A stretch of 64,000 nucleotides of DNA. It comes from Huiozyma naganishii CBS 8797 (Eukaryota > Ascomycota > Saccharomycetes > Saccharomycetales > Saccharomycetaceae). The notes under the pieces are model-generated. The model searched no databases, was not told where the DNA came from, and saw nothing but the letters and a program-made list of their open reading frames with translations. The translations under genes were made by a program, and so were the position numbers. Location of the stretch: the NCBI RefSeq assembly GCF_000348985.1, contig NC_035927.1, positions 682,001-746,000 of the forward strand. Direction: 5' to 3'. The stretch's first letter is position 1; the number at the start of each line of letters is the position of its first letter. Below are positions 10,010-20,281 of this stretch, piece after piece.

Positions 10010-12697
10010 ATGGCTTCTGCGGGAACATTCGGTCACGAGGCAGAGCTGCCACGGTTGCCGCTACCGGCTGTGTCGGATACGCTGGCGCATCTGAAGAAGT
10101 CGTTGGAACCACTTTACTATGCGGATGGGTACTACAAGCACCCGCTGGATCCCGTACAGTTGCAACGTCTGGAGGACGTTTTGAAACAGTTTGCCAACTC
10201 GGAAGTGGTTGGCAAACTGCAGGACAAATTGAAACAGTTCCAAGTGGAGAATATGTCCTATTTGGACGATTTGCATTTGGACGTCAACAACCAAACTGCC
10301 ACAAGGGACATCCAGGACGATTTGCTTCCAAGAAACCCGTTTTTGATCTTGGCAGATGATGCGACACCAGATATTTCTCAAGTGGATAGATCTGCCGTGT
10401 TGGTTCATTCCGCACTGAGATTTATCTCCGCTTTGAGGAAAAACCAATTGCCCCCAGATGTCAACTCAAAGACCGGTCAGTACTTGACTATGTACCCTTA
10501 TTTGAATCTGTTCGGTACCACACGGTGCCCAGTGTTTGAAGATGGAGAAGTGGAGAATTTTGACCTTAATAAACCGTTCACTGCATCCGACCTAGATGAA
10601 TTTTTGAGTGAAAGTGAGGAGGAAGAGTTGCAAAGGGCATCCGAGCAACGTTCAAACGATGCAAGTGCGGGTGACAATAACACTGATGACGATGCTATCA
10701 TTGGGCATGGTATTAAGATGGGGAAATATTCCGATTCGGGCCACATTTTGATTATCTCGAGGGGACAATACTACACCATGGACGTCCTAGACGAAAATAA
10801 CGACATTATTTGCAAACCTGCGGACTTATCCAAATTCATTAGCTACGTCTTGCACGATTCTGAGACTGCGTACAATATGCAACAGGCATCTACGGCCCTG
10901 GGATCCCTAACGTCACATTCTTTCAAAAATTGGAAGTATGCAAGAAAGAGACTTCAAAAACGTTACCCACAGGAACTACACTTGATCGATTCTGCCCTCT
11001 TTGTCCTCGTGCTAGACGAATCTACAGAAAAAATCGAACCGAACTTCAATAACGTCTACACCACCAATAACGACTACGTTCCTGAATTCGACCAAGAGAG
11101 ATCCGCCAACTGTAAGAGAGTTCTGTACGGTACCTCCATCATCGACCAAAAGGGTCACCAGGTTGGGTCATGTGTGTCACGATGGTTCGACAAACTACAA
11201 TTGGTTGTTACCGCGGATTCTAAAGCTGCCGTAATTTGGGATTCCTTTACTTGTGACGGTTCCGTTGTTTTGAGATTTGCATCAGAGATGTACACAGAAT
11301 CTGTGCTCAGATTAGCTAAGGAGGTCAATGCGAATGATTCGGATTTCTCCCTGTGGTCAGACGTCAAGCAGACAAAACTACCGATATACGAGAATTACAG
11401 CAAGTTAGACCCTCAAGCTGTGGTACGCAAGATCGATTGGTCCTTCAGCAACATTTTAAACACGCATGTGCATTTATCAGAGACAAAACTGGCTGATCTG
11501 ATCTCCAAGTACGATATCGTTCGTGTGTCACTACCAATGGGTCGCAGATCCGCTCAAAGACTAGGTATCAAGCCTGACTCAATGATACAAGTTGCTTTGC
11601 AAGTCGCACACTACGCCCTGTACGGACAAATGATCTTTGCGTTGGAACCAATCTCCACAAGGGCTTTCAAAAACTCAAGATCATCGTTCATCAATATTCA
11701 GAACCAAGATTTGCTAGAACTCTGCCAGCTATTCATCTCTTCCTCTATTGACGGGCCCGGTAAACTGGACAAATTCATCCAAACATGCGAGAAGCACAAC
11801 GCAAGTGTGAAGAGCGCCAAAAGCGGTGCTGGGTACGAGAAGCATTTGAACGCACTACAGTACCTGTTCAGATTTCACAAAGAGTTTGGGATAGACCTCG
11901 ACGATTACGATAAGAGTATTGCCACTGAGTTATTTGATAGCTCTCTGATCGAGCCGTTTTTACAACCGGAACTGATTGCCGCTAACTGCGGTAATGCCGC
12001 TACTACCACTTTTGGGATCACGCCAGCAGTCCCACAAGGTTTCGGTGTAGGCTACATCATCAAGGATGACCAAACAGACTTGACGGTGACTTCCCAGTTC
12101 AGACAGGGGAAGAGACTTATGTTCATGTTAAATTGGGTGTTAAAAGAAATCAAGGCTTACTGGAGAGCCGCAAGACATACCGCACACAACAAGAATGGTG
12201 TTAAGATTAGTCCCATCGTGGACAAGATTTACGAGATGGATAACGCGTTAAAGAAGGAATCTGAAGATACTAGGAAGAGCAGGTCCAAAGTCAAGTCAAG
12301 CAGTCACTCCTTCCTTGGCTTCGATTACTTCGATATGGATGCACAATCACGCAGTGCATCGCAAACCCCAAGAAGGGCTAGAGAGACAATGGATAACAGT
12401 AGTCACAAACTGTCCCTGAAACTGGCAGAGTTAGCAATGACGAGCAACAGTGGGCTAGCAAGTCACTCACCCATCTCAGTCCCCACTGAAAACGAGAAAT
12501 TGCACACTGGGCATCAAATTGCAAAATTACAACCAGTTAGCATAACTGAGACTCCAGAGGAAACGGATTCAGGAAACACCAGTCCGCAGTCCTTCTCCAG
12601 ACCAGAATCCAAGAGGCCCACAAACGTCATTAGCTCCAAATTTGAAATCAACTTTGATCGTTCGGACGTTGGTCGTAAAGTATTCTCCTTTGAGTGA
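10010..12697 (+). CDS. YAT2: Carnitine O-acetyltransferase (Yat2-like)
   Basis: 895-residue member of the carnitine acyltransferase family. It moves acetyl groups between CoA and carnitine and so shuttles acetyl units during growth on C2 sources. The start region LPRLPLPAVSDTLAHLKKSL is the typical family N-terminus. The long C-terminal Ser-rich extension after residue about 760, the absence of a clear mitochondrial presequence, and the length (S. cerevisiae Yat2 is 923) favour Yat2 over Cat2 or Yat1. It follows PRO3 as YER024W follows YER023W. I did not place the catalytic His with certainty. Confidence 0.92.
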   Translation: MASAGTFGHEAELPRLPLPAVSDTLAHLKKSLEPLYYADGYYKHPLDPVQLQRLEDVLKQFANSEVVGKLQDKLKQFQVENMSYLDDLHLDVNNQTATRDIQDDLLPRNPFLILADDATPDISQVDRSAVLVHSALRFISALRKNQLPPDVNSKTGQYLTMYPYLNLFGTTRCPVFEDGEVENFDLNKPFTASDLDEFLSESEEEELQRASEQRSNDASAGDNNTDDDAIIGHGIKMGKYSDSGHILIISRGQYYTMDVLDENNDIICKPADLSKFISYVLHDSETAYNMQQASTALGSLTSHSFKNWKYARKRLQKRYPQELHLIDSALFVLVLDESTEKIEPNFNNVYTTNNDYVPEFDQERSANCKRVLYGTSIIDQKGHQVGSCVSRWFDKLQLVVTADSKAAVIWDSFTCDGSVVLRFASEMYTESVLRLAKEVNANDSDFSLWSDVKQTKLPIYENYSKLDPQAVVRKIDWSFSNILNTHVHLSETKLADLISKYDIVRVSLPMGRRSAQRLGIKPDSMIQVALQVAHYALYGQMIFALEPISTRAFKNSRSSFINIQNQDLLELCQLFISSSIDGPGKLDKFIQTCEKHNASVKSAKSGAGYEKHLNALQYLFRFHKEFGIDLDDYDKSIATELFDSSLIEPFLQPELIAANCGNAATTTFGITPAVPQGFGVGYIIKDDQTDLTVTSQFRQGKRLMFMLNWVLKEIKAYWRAARHTAHNKNGVKISPIVDKIYEMDNALKKESEDTRKSRSKVKSSSHSFLGFDYFDMDAQSRSASQTPRRARETMDNSSHKLSLKLAELAMTSNSGLASHSPISVPTENEKLHTGHQIAKLQPVSITETPEETDSGNTSPQSFSRPESKRPTNVISSKFEINFDRSDVGRKVFSFE

Positions 12698-12885
12698 AGA
12701 GCGAAGGAAGTGCGCTCACATATATGTATATAAACACACACGCAAACGCACATATGTCTTGCAAGCACTAAGTCGGTCTTCTTAACACCTGAACCTACCA
12801 CCCTCTCAGCAGTGTACAGTATAGCACGTTATTTAATGATGTCCGTTTCAAATTGCCATTAATTTTTCCGGAGAAGAATAAGATT

Positions 12886-12907
12886 CCGGAACCGGCGCCG
12901 GTTCCGG
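12886..12907. promoter_or_regulatory. Three overlapping Leu3 sites (22-bp perfect palindrome)
   Basis: This perfect palindrome contains CCGGAACCGG (12886-12895), CCGGCGCCGG (12892-12901) and CCGGTTCCGG (12898-12907). Each fits the Leu3 consensus CCGGNNCCGG. It lies about 170-190 bases upstream of the LEU3-like ATG, which suggests the gene is controlled by its own product or by a related zinc-cluster protein. Confidence 0.75.
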
Positions 12908-12925
12908 GAAACCGATTGACTGTCT

Positions 12926-12932
12926 TGAGTCA
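12926..12932. promoter_or_regulatory. Gcn4 site TGAGTCA upstream of LEU3
   Basis: Exact match to the Gcn4 consensus TGASTCA, 19 bases downstream of the Leu3-site cluster and about 150 bases from the ATG. General amino-acid control of a leucine-pathway regulator would make sense; the link is inferred from the motif. Confidence 0.55.
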
Positions 12933-13078
12933 CCTTCCATGAAGATGTGTCTGTCTACAACTCGAAGTCAGGACAACGCAACATATCTGATGAACACTTG
13001 TCTTGAAAGTTTACGATATTGCTAACCGAATGAGGTGATCGTTGAAAGCAGGAAGCAGCTGTACAACTTAATAGTTTA

Positions 13079-15379
13079 ATGACAATGGATGAGAGCACGT
13101 TGATGAAATCAAAAAGAAGGAAATACGCCTGTGTAGAATGTAGACAGCAGAAATCGAAGTGTGATTATACTACCAAGTTCCCGGAACCATGTTCCAGATG
13201 TAAAAAGAAAGGTATCATATGTGCTGTAAAGCAAGGTTTCAAAAGAACCAAGAAGAGGGCGACTGCAGAAGCCATAGAAAGGAAGATCGAGCAGCTGAAA
13301 AACCACATTGCAGATGGACCCGTATCCGTTGATGATTTGATTCGGTTAGCAAAGGAAGATGAAGATGTCGATTTGGGTCAATTCGACAATACCGCTTTCA
13401 CAAGAGAACAACTTCATATACTGAGATCAGAGGCAAGAACACCCGTTTCCAGAGCAATGACGCCGCTGACCAACGCTCTTAACACAACTGTGAACAACGG
13501 TCTATTGTCTAGGTCTCTGTCGGCAGAAGAGTGCAAATGCTCCCCAAAAAGTTTAGGTGACATCTATATGAGTTCCGAGGATATAGCGGATCTATTTCAG
13601 GAATTTGCTACAAATTATCATCAGTTTCTACCGGTAGTAGATCTATCGAAAGGTGCTGAGAAGATTTTCAGTTTATCACCATGTCTCTTCTGGGTTATTA
13701 TGTTGACTGGATTGAGACACAGATCAGGATCTATCGAGACAATGACAAAGCTATCTACATTGGTAAAATCCATTCTAGCTGAAATTACAATATCACCAAT
13801 CATACAATACACTCCTACAGAATCAGACGAACCCCTTTTGAATGTCGCTTCCGTTTACTCAGTACAGGCCTTTTTGTTGTATACTTTTTGGCCGCCGCTA
13901 ACCTCGTCATTAAGTACAGATACGTCATGGAACACGATAGGTACAGCGATGTTTCAAGCTATTAGGGTTGGTTTGAACTGCGCTGACTTCTCTAAGGATT
14001 ATGCAACGGCAAACCCAACTTTAATAAGCGAGCAACTGCGTACTTGGCTTTGTTGTAATATTGTTTCTCAAATTGTGGCATCCTCGTTTGGATTTCCAGC
14101 ATACGTCTCATTTGACCACTCTATTATCACAAGCACGGATGACACAAGGCTAAAGGCAAAGGAACACGGCCTCGTTATTGAATTGCGACAAATGTCACAT
14201 ATAGTGCATTTTGAAAGTCAAGTCCAAGAGACACTTCACTCCAACCCGGGGAAGCCAAACGGCTTGGTAGATAAAGAGGAACAAATACCTCTGATTATGG
14301 TTTTAAATCAGCAATTGGATACGCTAGAATCCACCCTGTTGGAAACCCAAAATCTCAGCCAGGCACAGCCTAAGCAACTCGACGATATACGGATGTTTCT
14401 TTTGCTTGTGGCTAAAGTACATTTGCTAACTTATTACTTTATGAATATTGGGCAGCACACGGAATTTGAAACAAAACGAGGCCTAGTCAAAGTCTATAAC
14501 GCTGCGATTGCATTATTAGAATACACCAACGACATGTGTGACCGAGACCCAAACGTCATCAAGTATTTTCCAGGGGTATTTGTTTTAAACATTTGGCAGA
14601 GTGCTTGTATTGTTAGCAAATTACTGTTCTCGTCACTAATCAGCATTCTTGATGTTGAGAAATGTAGGGAGATCTACGTAAAATCTGTTGAGTTTACTTC
14701 AACTGCATCAATAATCAAGCATGACACTGCTTACAGATTCTCTGGGATTATGCGGAGCATATGGAGCATGTTCCAAAACTTATACGACCAAGCTATTACT
14801 GCAAGTAATGCAAAAGCGCTAGACCCGGATTTCAACTTGAAGATAACTGTAAAGTCCAGAATGTCGGTCAGCGTCTTTTTCGACTGTCTTTATATCTTAA
14901 AGAAAAATAGCGGTCGAGCAAAATTGAAGAGGAAGCTGGAGGAAGATGTTTCTGCTGAACGGCGTGCTGGAACAAATGATGGACGCAGTAGTGATCCCGA
15001 TGATGCCCGAACCATAATAAAGACTACGCCCTTAGACCCGTCACCAATAAATGCAGGAAGTTCTGGAACAACAGGAAACATAATAAGCTCGTCAGACAGT
15101 AAAGGACCTAGCAGTATACTATCACTGGAAAGCGTACTGAATAAAGTGTCACCGTTGGAGCAAAACCCGTACGTACCCCCATCTGCAGAATTTTCCCATC
15201 TTGCACGTGAAGGTAATTCGCCACTGTCAAAACCAGCCTTGGCTCCTCAAAGGGACATTGAAAACACGGAAGGCAATAACGAGATAATGTCCGACAGTTG
15301 GGAGAACTGGCAATCTGACATGGTGTGGAAAGATGTTGATATGTTGCTTAACGAATTCGCATTCAACCCAACTTTATAA
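13079..15379 (+). CDS. LEU3: Leu3-like Zn2Cys6 transcription factor
   Basis: 766-residue zinc-cluster regulator. The six cysteines C18, C21, C28, C38, C41 and C48 form the binuclear cluster in a YACVECRQQKSKCD context that is characteristic of Leu3. A basic linker and short coiled region follow. The middle domain contains YHQFLPVVD, SPCLFWVIMLTGLR, LVKSILAEITISPI and SVYSVQAFLLYTFWPPLTSS, which resemble my memory of Leu3. The C-terminus is acidic and aromatic (WENWQSDMVWKDVDMLLNEF), a likely activation domain. Leu3 activates branched-chain amino acid genes when alpha-isopropylmalate is present and represses them otherwise. The overlapping CCGGNNCCGG sites upstream support the name. It is not next to YAT2 or BUR1 in S. 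cerevisiae (YLR451W), and the protein is shorter than the 886 residues there. Confidence 0.85.
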   Translation: MTMDESTLMKSKRRKYACVECRQQKSKCDYTTKFPEPCSRCKKKGIICAVKQGFKRTKKRATAEAIERKIEQLKNHIADGPVSVDDLIRLAKEDEDVDLGQFDNTAFTREQLHILRSEARTPVSRAMTPLTNALNTTVNNGLLSRSLSAEECKCSPKSLGDIYMSSEDIADLFQEFATNYHQFLPVVDLSKGAEKIFSLSPCLFWVIMLTGLRHRSGSIETMTKLSTLVKSILAEITISPIIQYTPTESDEPLLNVASVYSVQAFLLYTFWPPLTSSLSTDTSWNTIGTAMFQAIRVGLNCADFSKDYATANPTLISEQLRTWLCCNIVSQIVASSFGFPAYVSFDHSIITSTDDTRLKAKEHGLVIELRQMSHIVHFESQVQETLHSNPGKPNGLVDKEEQIPLIMVLNQQLDTLESTLLETQNLSQAQPKQLDDIRMFLLLVAKVHLLTYYFMNIGQHTEFETKRGLVKVYNAAIALLEYTNDMCDRDPNVIKYFPGVFVLNIWQSACIVSKLLFSSLISILDVEKCREIYVKSVEFTSTASIIKHDTAYRFSGIMRSIWSMFQNLYDQAITASNAKALDPDFNLKITVKSRMSVSVFFDCLYILKKNSGRAKLKRKLEEDVSAERRAGTNDGRSSDPDDARTIIKTTPLDPSPINAGSSGTTGNIISSSDSKGPSSILSLESVLNKVSPLEQNPYVPPSAEFSHLAREGNSPLSKPALAPQRDIENTEGNNEIMSDSWENWQSDMVWKDVDMLLNEFAFNPTL

Positions 15380-15516
15380 TGGATAACCTGGGTTGTCTAA
15401 CTCATAGCATTTACCGTCTTGAGAATTTTATGCATATACTGAAATTTTATATACAACATCTTTTGGTAGCCAGATGGAATTAATAGACGACAATTACGAA
15501 AAAATCAAAATGTTTT

Positions 15517-17586
15517 TTAGTATAGGTCAGCAATATTCTGGTCAGATTGGTTTTCGCCACGTTCCTCTTTCTGTTTACCCTTTCCGTTGCTACCAAAAGA
15601 ATTGGATTGTGGATCAGTTGCATTGGAACCAAAGCTATATACCTCCTCATTTCTTTCTAAGTATTGATTCTGCGGTTGTATGGTGTGCCTTTTATGATTT
15701 TGGGATCCAAATGAATAAGGACCGCCAGATGATATTTCTAGTTTTTTACCTGGCTGATTTGGTCCAGAAGAACTTTGGTACCTAGAAGAGTTTGAATGAG
15801 ACGCATTTGCATGATCTGAAGGACCGGTTGAAGTTATACCAGCGTGACGAAAGTTCGAGACTCTTGCTTGCACCGCCCCGTTGTATCTCGATCCCGGTGC
15901 GGGTACAGTCCCCCCAACACCAACATCACCTGTGTACCTGTTGAACACTCTTCCATCACTGTATGATTGTCCCTGCACATTCACATCGGTTCCACTCATT
16001 TCGTTGTACCTGCCAAACCCATGTCCATTGTGGTGCATATATTTGGTATTATGCGCGGATGTTTTCGTAAAGTGTTTGTTATCGTTGTACCTTGGTTCTG
16101 TAGTTGGTTTCTTAGCACCACTGTAACGTGAGGGAGGTACGGCACTTTCCTTCGGATCAACTAATTTTCTTAGAGGGGGTAGTGCGGTAGATGCGGCAGG
16201 GCCCGCAGGCAAATTTTTTAGTTGAGGACCACTTGGAGGTCGTCTGTTTGGCTGTTTTGGGGTCGTACGGGTCAGTGGATCTTTGCTACGGGCGGAATGC
16301 GGGTTTGAATATGCTTCATTTCTGTGACCTTGTGGGGCAGTAGGTGCCTTCTGGGACATAGCTTGGTGCAACTCTTCTTTGTACCTTTTGATATCAGCTT
16401 CGTGACTCTCTTCGCAAGGTAAACGTAGAGTCTTTGAGGGTAATGGCTCTTCAGTAAAAAAAGGATCCAACTTTGCACTCATAGCCGTATATCTCTTCAG
16501 CGGATCCAGCTCCAAAAGTTTTGACATCAGATTCAACCCAGTATCATTTAAATGTGCACCGAACCTTTCTTTCAGGGAACTGTTATAAGAAGTGGTCGTC
16601 AGTTCTTTCCCGGGTAAATATTTTGCCAGCTCCCAATTTTCATTTGTAGGAGTACCCAAAAGTTTGAAAATGGCGTGCCCTTGGTCAATGTCAGATGCCC
16701 CTTGCAAAATTGGTTTCTTCTCAAAGAATTCGCCAAACACACAGCCCACGCCCCAAATATCTACCGCGGTAGTATACATTTTATCTCCAAGAACCAATTC
16801 AGGTGCCCTATACCATCTCGTCACAACTACAGATGTATATTTGGCGCCTGAGCCTGCTCCTCCTGGGTATCGCAAGTTGGGTGGTGGGCCATAATACAAT
16901 CGTGCCAAACCAAAATCTGCAATCTTAACAATACCATTGTGATCTATCAAAATATTTGCCGTCTTAATATCCCTATGCATGTACTTCAAACAATGAATGT
17001 AATTCAAACCTTCTAACATCTGCAATAAGATATTTTTTATGTCGGCCATTTGTAAATGTATTCTCGGATTATGCAGAACGCCGGACAAATCAGCAACCAT
17101 ATATGGTAAAATCATATAGAAATGCTTGATGGGTGCCTTGGATGTATCCAATACGTCTTTTCCTGTATTATTAACAGGAGGTGGTCCATCATACACCATC
17201 TCAATGAGCTTTAAGACGTTCTTGTGGTTCAGTTTCTTCAAAATTGTGATTTCTCTTTGTGCCGTAATCGGGAATAAATCCTTTTCGCCGGAGACAATTA
17301 TCCGCTTCATTGCCACCTGTCTTTGTGTTTCTAAATGAACACCTTTATAAACCTCACCAAAAGTCCCCTGACCCAGCTTCTGCTCCTCTTTGTAATGGTT
17401 CAGAAACTTTGTGCATCCGTATACCTTCTCTTCGCTACGGGGTTTCAACTGGATAAAACTCAATCCTGTATTAGGGTCCGTTCTGACTGTAGGAGTCTGC
17501 TTAACCTTGCCTATTTTGTACTTTCGAATCCCATTCGCATCAGAACCTTTCATTTGAGGTGCTACACCAGAGTTATTGAACGACAT
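15517..17586 (-). CDS. BUR1: Cyclin-dependent kinase Bur1 (CDK9-like)
   Basis: 689-residue Ser/Thr kinase that phosphorylates the RNA polymerase II CTD linker and Spt5 during elongation, with cyclin Bur2. The kinase domain spans about residues 65-375. It shows the Gly loop [17 protein letters not shown] lysine, the PITAQRE helix that defines the Bur1 type, [10 protein letters not shown] catalytic loop, DFG, and an activation loop ending TRWYRAPE. The C-terminal third is Ser/Asn/Gly-rich and disordered. S. cerevisiae BUR1/SGV1 (YPR161C) is 657 residues. The gene begins the chr XVI block and is tandem with ORC4. Confidence 0.95.
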   Translation of the reverse strand: MSFNNSGVAPQMKGSDANGIRKYKIGKVKQTPTVRTDPNTGLSFIQLKPRSEEKVYGCTKFLNHYKEEQKLGQGTFGEVYKGVHLETQRQVAMKRIIVSGEKDLFPITAQREITILKKLNHKNVLKLIEMVYDGPPPVNNTGKDVLDTSKAPIKHFYMILPYMVADLSGVLHNPRIHLQMADIKNILLQMLEGLNYIHCLKYMHRDIKTANILIDHNGIVKIADFGLARLYYGPPPNLRYPGGAGSGAKYTSVVVTRWYRAPELVLGDKMYTTAVDIWGVGCVFGEFFEKKPILQGASDIDQGHAIFKLLGTPTNENWELAKYLPGKELTTTSYNSSLKERFGAHLNDTGLNLMSKLLELDPLKRYTAMSAKLDPFFTEEPLPSKTLRLPCEESHEADIKRYKEELHQAMSQKAPTAPQGHRNEAYSNPHSARSKDPLTRTTPKQPNRRPPSGPQLKNLPAGPAASTALPPLRKLVDPKESAVPPSRYSGAKKPTTEPRYNDNKHFTKTSAHNTKYMHHNGHGFGRYNEMSGTDVNVQGQSYSDGRVFNRYTGDVGVGGTVPAPGSRYNGAVQARVSNFRHAGITSTGPSDHANASHSNSSRYQSSSGPNQPGKKLEISSGGPYSFGSQNHKRHTIQPQNQYLERNEEVYSFGSNATDPQSNSFGSNGKGKQKEERGENQSDQNIADLY

Positions 17587-17838
17587 GCCGTGGCTTACTC
17601 TATTGTGTGTGTACCTGACTCTGGTGTATATCTATTTAGGTACTTGTAGGTATTTATGTCCTAGTCTGTAACACAAGGTGGTGTATCACGAGAGCTTATA
17701 TTGTACTATTTGGTTTCCTCCAAACGCTCTTCATGAATGTAGTTCGAGTAGCTTTAAAAAATGAACAAAAAAATATCTATAACAGTTTAAAACGAAACAG
17801 TTATAAACGTCGATGATGACAGGAGGTGTTTGGGCTCC

Positions 17839-19542
17839 TTATAGTTGGGTCCAAGGTTGATAGATCGATGTCTTGGGGATGACTCTACGCAGTTCAGCGA
17901 GCGTCACTTGCGAATGGTATGCGCGCAGATCAAAAGGCATGTTCGTCCCCTGGAATGTGTAGTTACTAGCAAAAAAAACCGCAGCAGCGCTGTCCCTAAG
18001 GCCTACTGCCGATTTCTCGGTTATAAGATTCAATTCTTCTAATGTCTCCCAGACATTTTTGACATCGCGTTTAGACCATATCTTCAATGCATTTTCGAAC
18101 ATCTTCGTAGGGTGTAGAGCGCTTGCTGTGGGGATTCTGCTGTTTAGACTTTTCATTAGCTCTTTGTATTCCACGTAGACAAGGTTGAAGTTTATTACGT
18201 GGTCCTTGGATTTCAAAGCCACACGGGCACTTCCAATCAGTATTGCAAGCTCTAATTCTGAAAGCGACTGGATTCGGGACGTCAGTCCTAATTCTAACTG
18301 GTTTAAACGCCACTGCCTCGTAAAATTTGCGGATCCTAATTTGTCCCTCATGTCGTCTAAATCAGTGGCGAAAGAGAGTATTGGCAGCACTGCATTACTC
18401 CACTCGGGCAAAGATTGTACGGTTTCATAGTTTCTCTTCAGTTCTTGGAAGAATGAAGAGTTTTCATCTCTGGTCTGTGCTTCCACCATGTGTAGCCACG
18501 CTGTCGTGATTGGATCATCGCCTGAAGGTACCATCTGACTTACCACATTTGCTTTAAAGTCATCCAATCCACTGAAATTAGGCATGTAGATCATCCGCTG
18601 CGAAAATCTACTCTTAACTCTCTTCTCCAAATAATCCAACATGTTAATCTTCGTCGTATTACCAAAAATGCAAACTGGAACCCTTGCATGCTCAACCATA
18701 TCAAATAAATTATACAATAGTGTTTGCCGAATGGGCCCTGCAAACGTGTCGATCTCGTCAAATACAAAAACAACAGTAATCTTGGTGATTCCCTTGTCCT
18801 TTTCGTTGGCATCGCCAGAACTTCTTTGTGATGCGGAATCCAGCAGCCTTAAGATCCTTTCAAATACATCAGTAAGTGACCCTTTACTAATTTCATTCTC
18901 TCCATCCTCGGACGGTATTTCTTCTTCCTTTTTTGGAAAGGAATGATGAACGCCGTGAAGTTTTTGCAATTGTTCCTCCAACTGGGTAGCAATCCCTTTG
19001 ATTGCAGAGGATTCTGAGTGGATAAACCCGTTTAATCTTATGACGATGAATTGGTTACTGTATTCCTGATTCAAAAGCTCTAGCTCGTGCTCAATCAGAA
19101 AAGTCTTATAACTGTTCCGTGGACCAATTATAATTGCTGAATGGCTCTCCTTCTGTACAATGGACTGCTTTAACATTCTTGAAATTTCGGCTTTTGTGTT
19201 ACGCAGGTAAGGATATATGCTGATCTCGGATGCAGGTAAGGACAAATTGATATGACGAAGCAGCCGGTTCTTGAATTGTTGAAATATTACGTCGCCGGTC
19301 TCTTTTGTCACACGCCTATACAAAGATCGCTTTTCTATTAACGAAATAACATCCTTTAAGGTGAAGGTCCCCCCCTTGTCGTTGGGTTTTTGCCTTTTCT
19401 TCTCGACTTCATCACTTTCCTCCTCATCATTTCCTGAGTTTCTCTTAGCAATAGAAAAGAGATCAGCGTCCTCTAAGGCATCATGTTGTGTAGACAAGTC
19501 CGCCGCATCTTCGCTTCGCACTGCAGTCTCGAATACAGTCAT
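17839..19542 (-). CDS. ORC4: Origin recognition complex subunit 4
   Basis: 567-residue Orc4, an AAA+-type subunit of the six-protein complex that binds replication origins. Visible are a P-loop region IIGPRNSYKTF, in which the usual GKT is altered as is known for yeast Orc4, and a Walker B-like VVFVFDEIDTF. A C-terminal winged-helix region follows. The N-terminal 50 residues are acidic and variable. Position between BUR1 and MMS1 matches YPR162C; TIF3 (YPR163C), which would follow, is missing. Confidence 0.94.
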   Translation of the reverse strand: MTVFETAVRSEDAADLSTQHDALEDADLFSIAKRNSGNDEEESDEVEKKRQKPNDKGGTFTLKDVISLIEKRSLYRRVTKETGDVIFQQFKNRLLRHINLSLPASEISIYPYLRNTKAEISRMLKQSIVQKESHSAIIIGPRNSYKTFLIEHELELLNQEYSNQFIVIRLNGFIHSESSAIKGIATQLEEQLQKLHGVHHSFPKKEEEIPSEDGENEISKGSLTDVFERILRLLDSASQRSSGDANEKDKGITKITVVFVFDEIDTFAGPIRQTLLYNLFDMVEHARVPVCIFGNTTKINMLDYLEKRVKSRFSQRMIYMPNFSGLDDFKANVVSQMVPSGDDPITTAWLHMVEAQTRDENSSFFQELKRNYETVQSLPEWSNAVLPILSFATDLDDMRDKLGSANFTRQWRLNQLELGLTSRIQSLSELELAILIGSARVALKSKDHVINFNLVYVEYKELMKSLNSRIPTASALHPTKMFENALKIWSKRDVKNVWETLEELNLITEKSAVGLRDSAAAVFFASNYTFQGTNMPFDLRAYHSQVTLAELRRVIPKTSIYQPWTQL

Positions 19543-20281
19543 CCGTGGGCGTCTTTGTGTCGTTAGCTCAATGCGTTGGTTTGTCTTGTTCTACTCTTTT
19601 CTGCGAAACAATAATATCAACAAGAGAGAGAAGTTGGCTGAAAACTGAATTGCTCAGCAGTACGAAAACTTCTCTCAGCACAAAAAGGGTTAGGCGACGT
19701 TCAGTGATCAAAACCGTATCAAGGTGAATGTTGGTTTGCTTTATCTACGATCTGTCGTTTTTCTTTTACTTGTAGCCTTGCTACAGTAGACAAGTACTAC
19801 TGTAGTGTCGAAGAATATATATGGACTTCTAAGTAAAAGTAAGGATGTATCAACAGGCTTCCCTAATATCGAAATGAGCAGTAGTCAGTTTTCAAATATT
19901 AAAGAATAATGCGCGAAGTTGAGGAGCCGCATTGTTTTATTGCAATATTTGGAATGATGTTTATAGTTGCTTTGATCTCAGGTCGAACCTACAACTACAA
20001 TAGACCCAAAACACTTCCTTTTTCCATAATTTAGGCCGGTATTAATACCAGGTAATGCTGCGGCGGCTGGTATTCTATTGGTAGAAGGAGTTACAGAGAT
20101 GAAGTGCGATTCGTGGCCATAGCAGCCGACTACAAGTATCGCTTTCACTGCCCACGCCTACAATAAATACTTTCAGGTAATATTTGAAAAGTTTAAAGGA
20201 ATAATCTCAAATAACACCATCCTCGGTAGGTATATCTGTAGTGAAGACAATCTCCAGCCTTCGAATCCTATAACAAGACAC
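19543..20281. other. ORC4-MMS1 intergenic region, TIF3 absent
   Basis: 739 bases between divergent ORC4 and MMS1. No open frame resembling Tif3 (YPR163C), which lies here in S. cerevisiae, was seen. The sequence is AT-rich with no motif I can call with confidence. Confidence 0.6.

Noticed and set aside
20240..20275. tRNA B-box-like CTTCGAATCC before MMS1
   Set aside because: The box is imperfect and no A box or cloverleaf can be built around it. Similar look-alikes at 53091 and 38436 lie inside genes.
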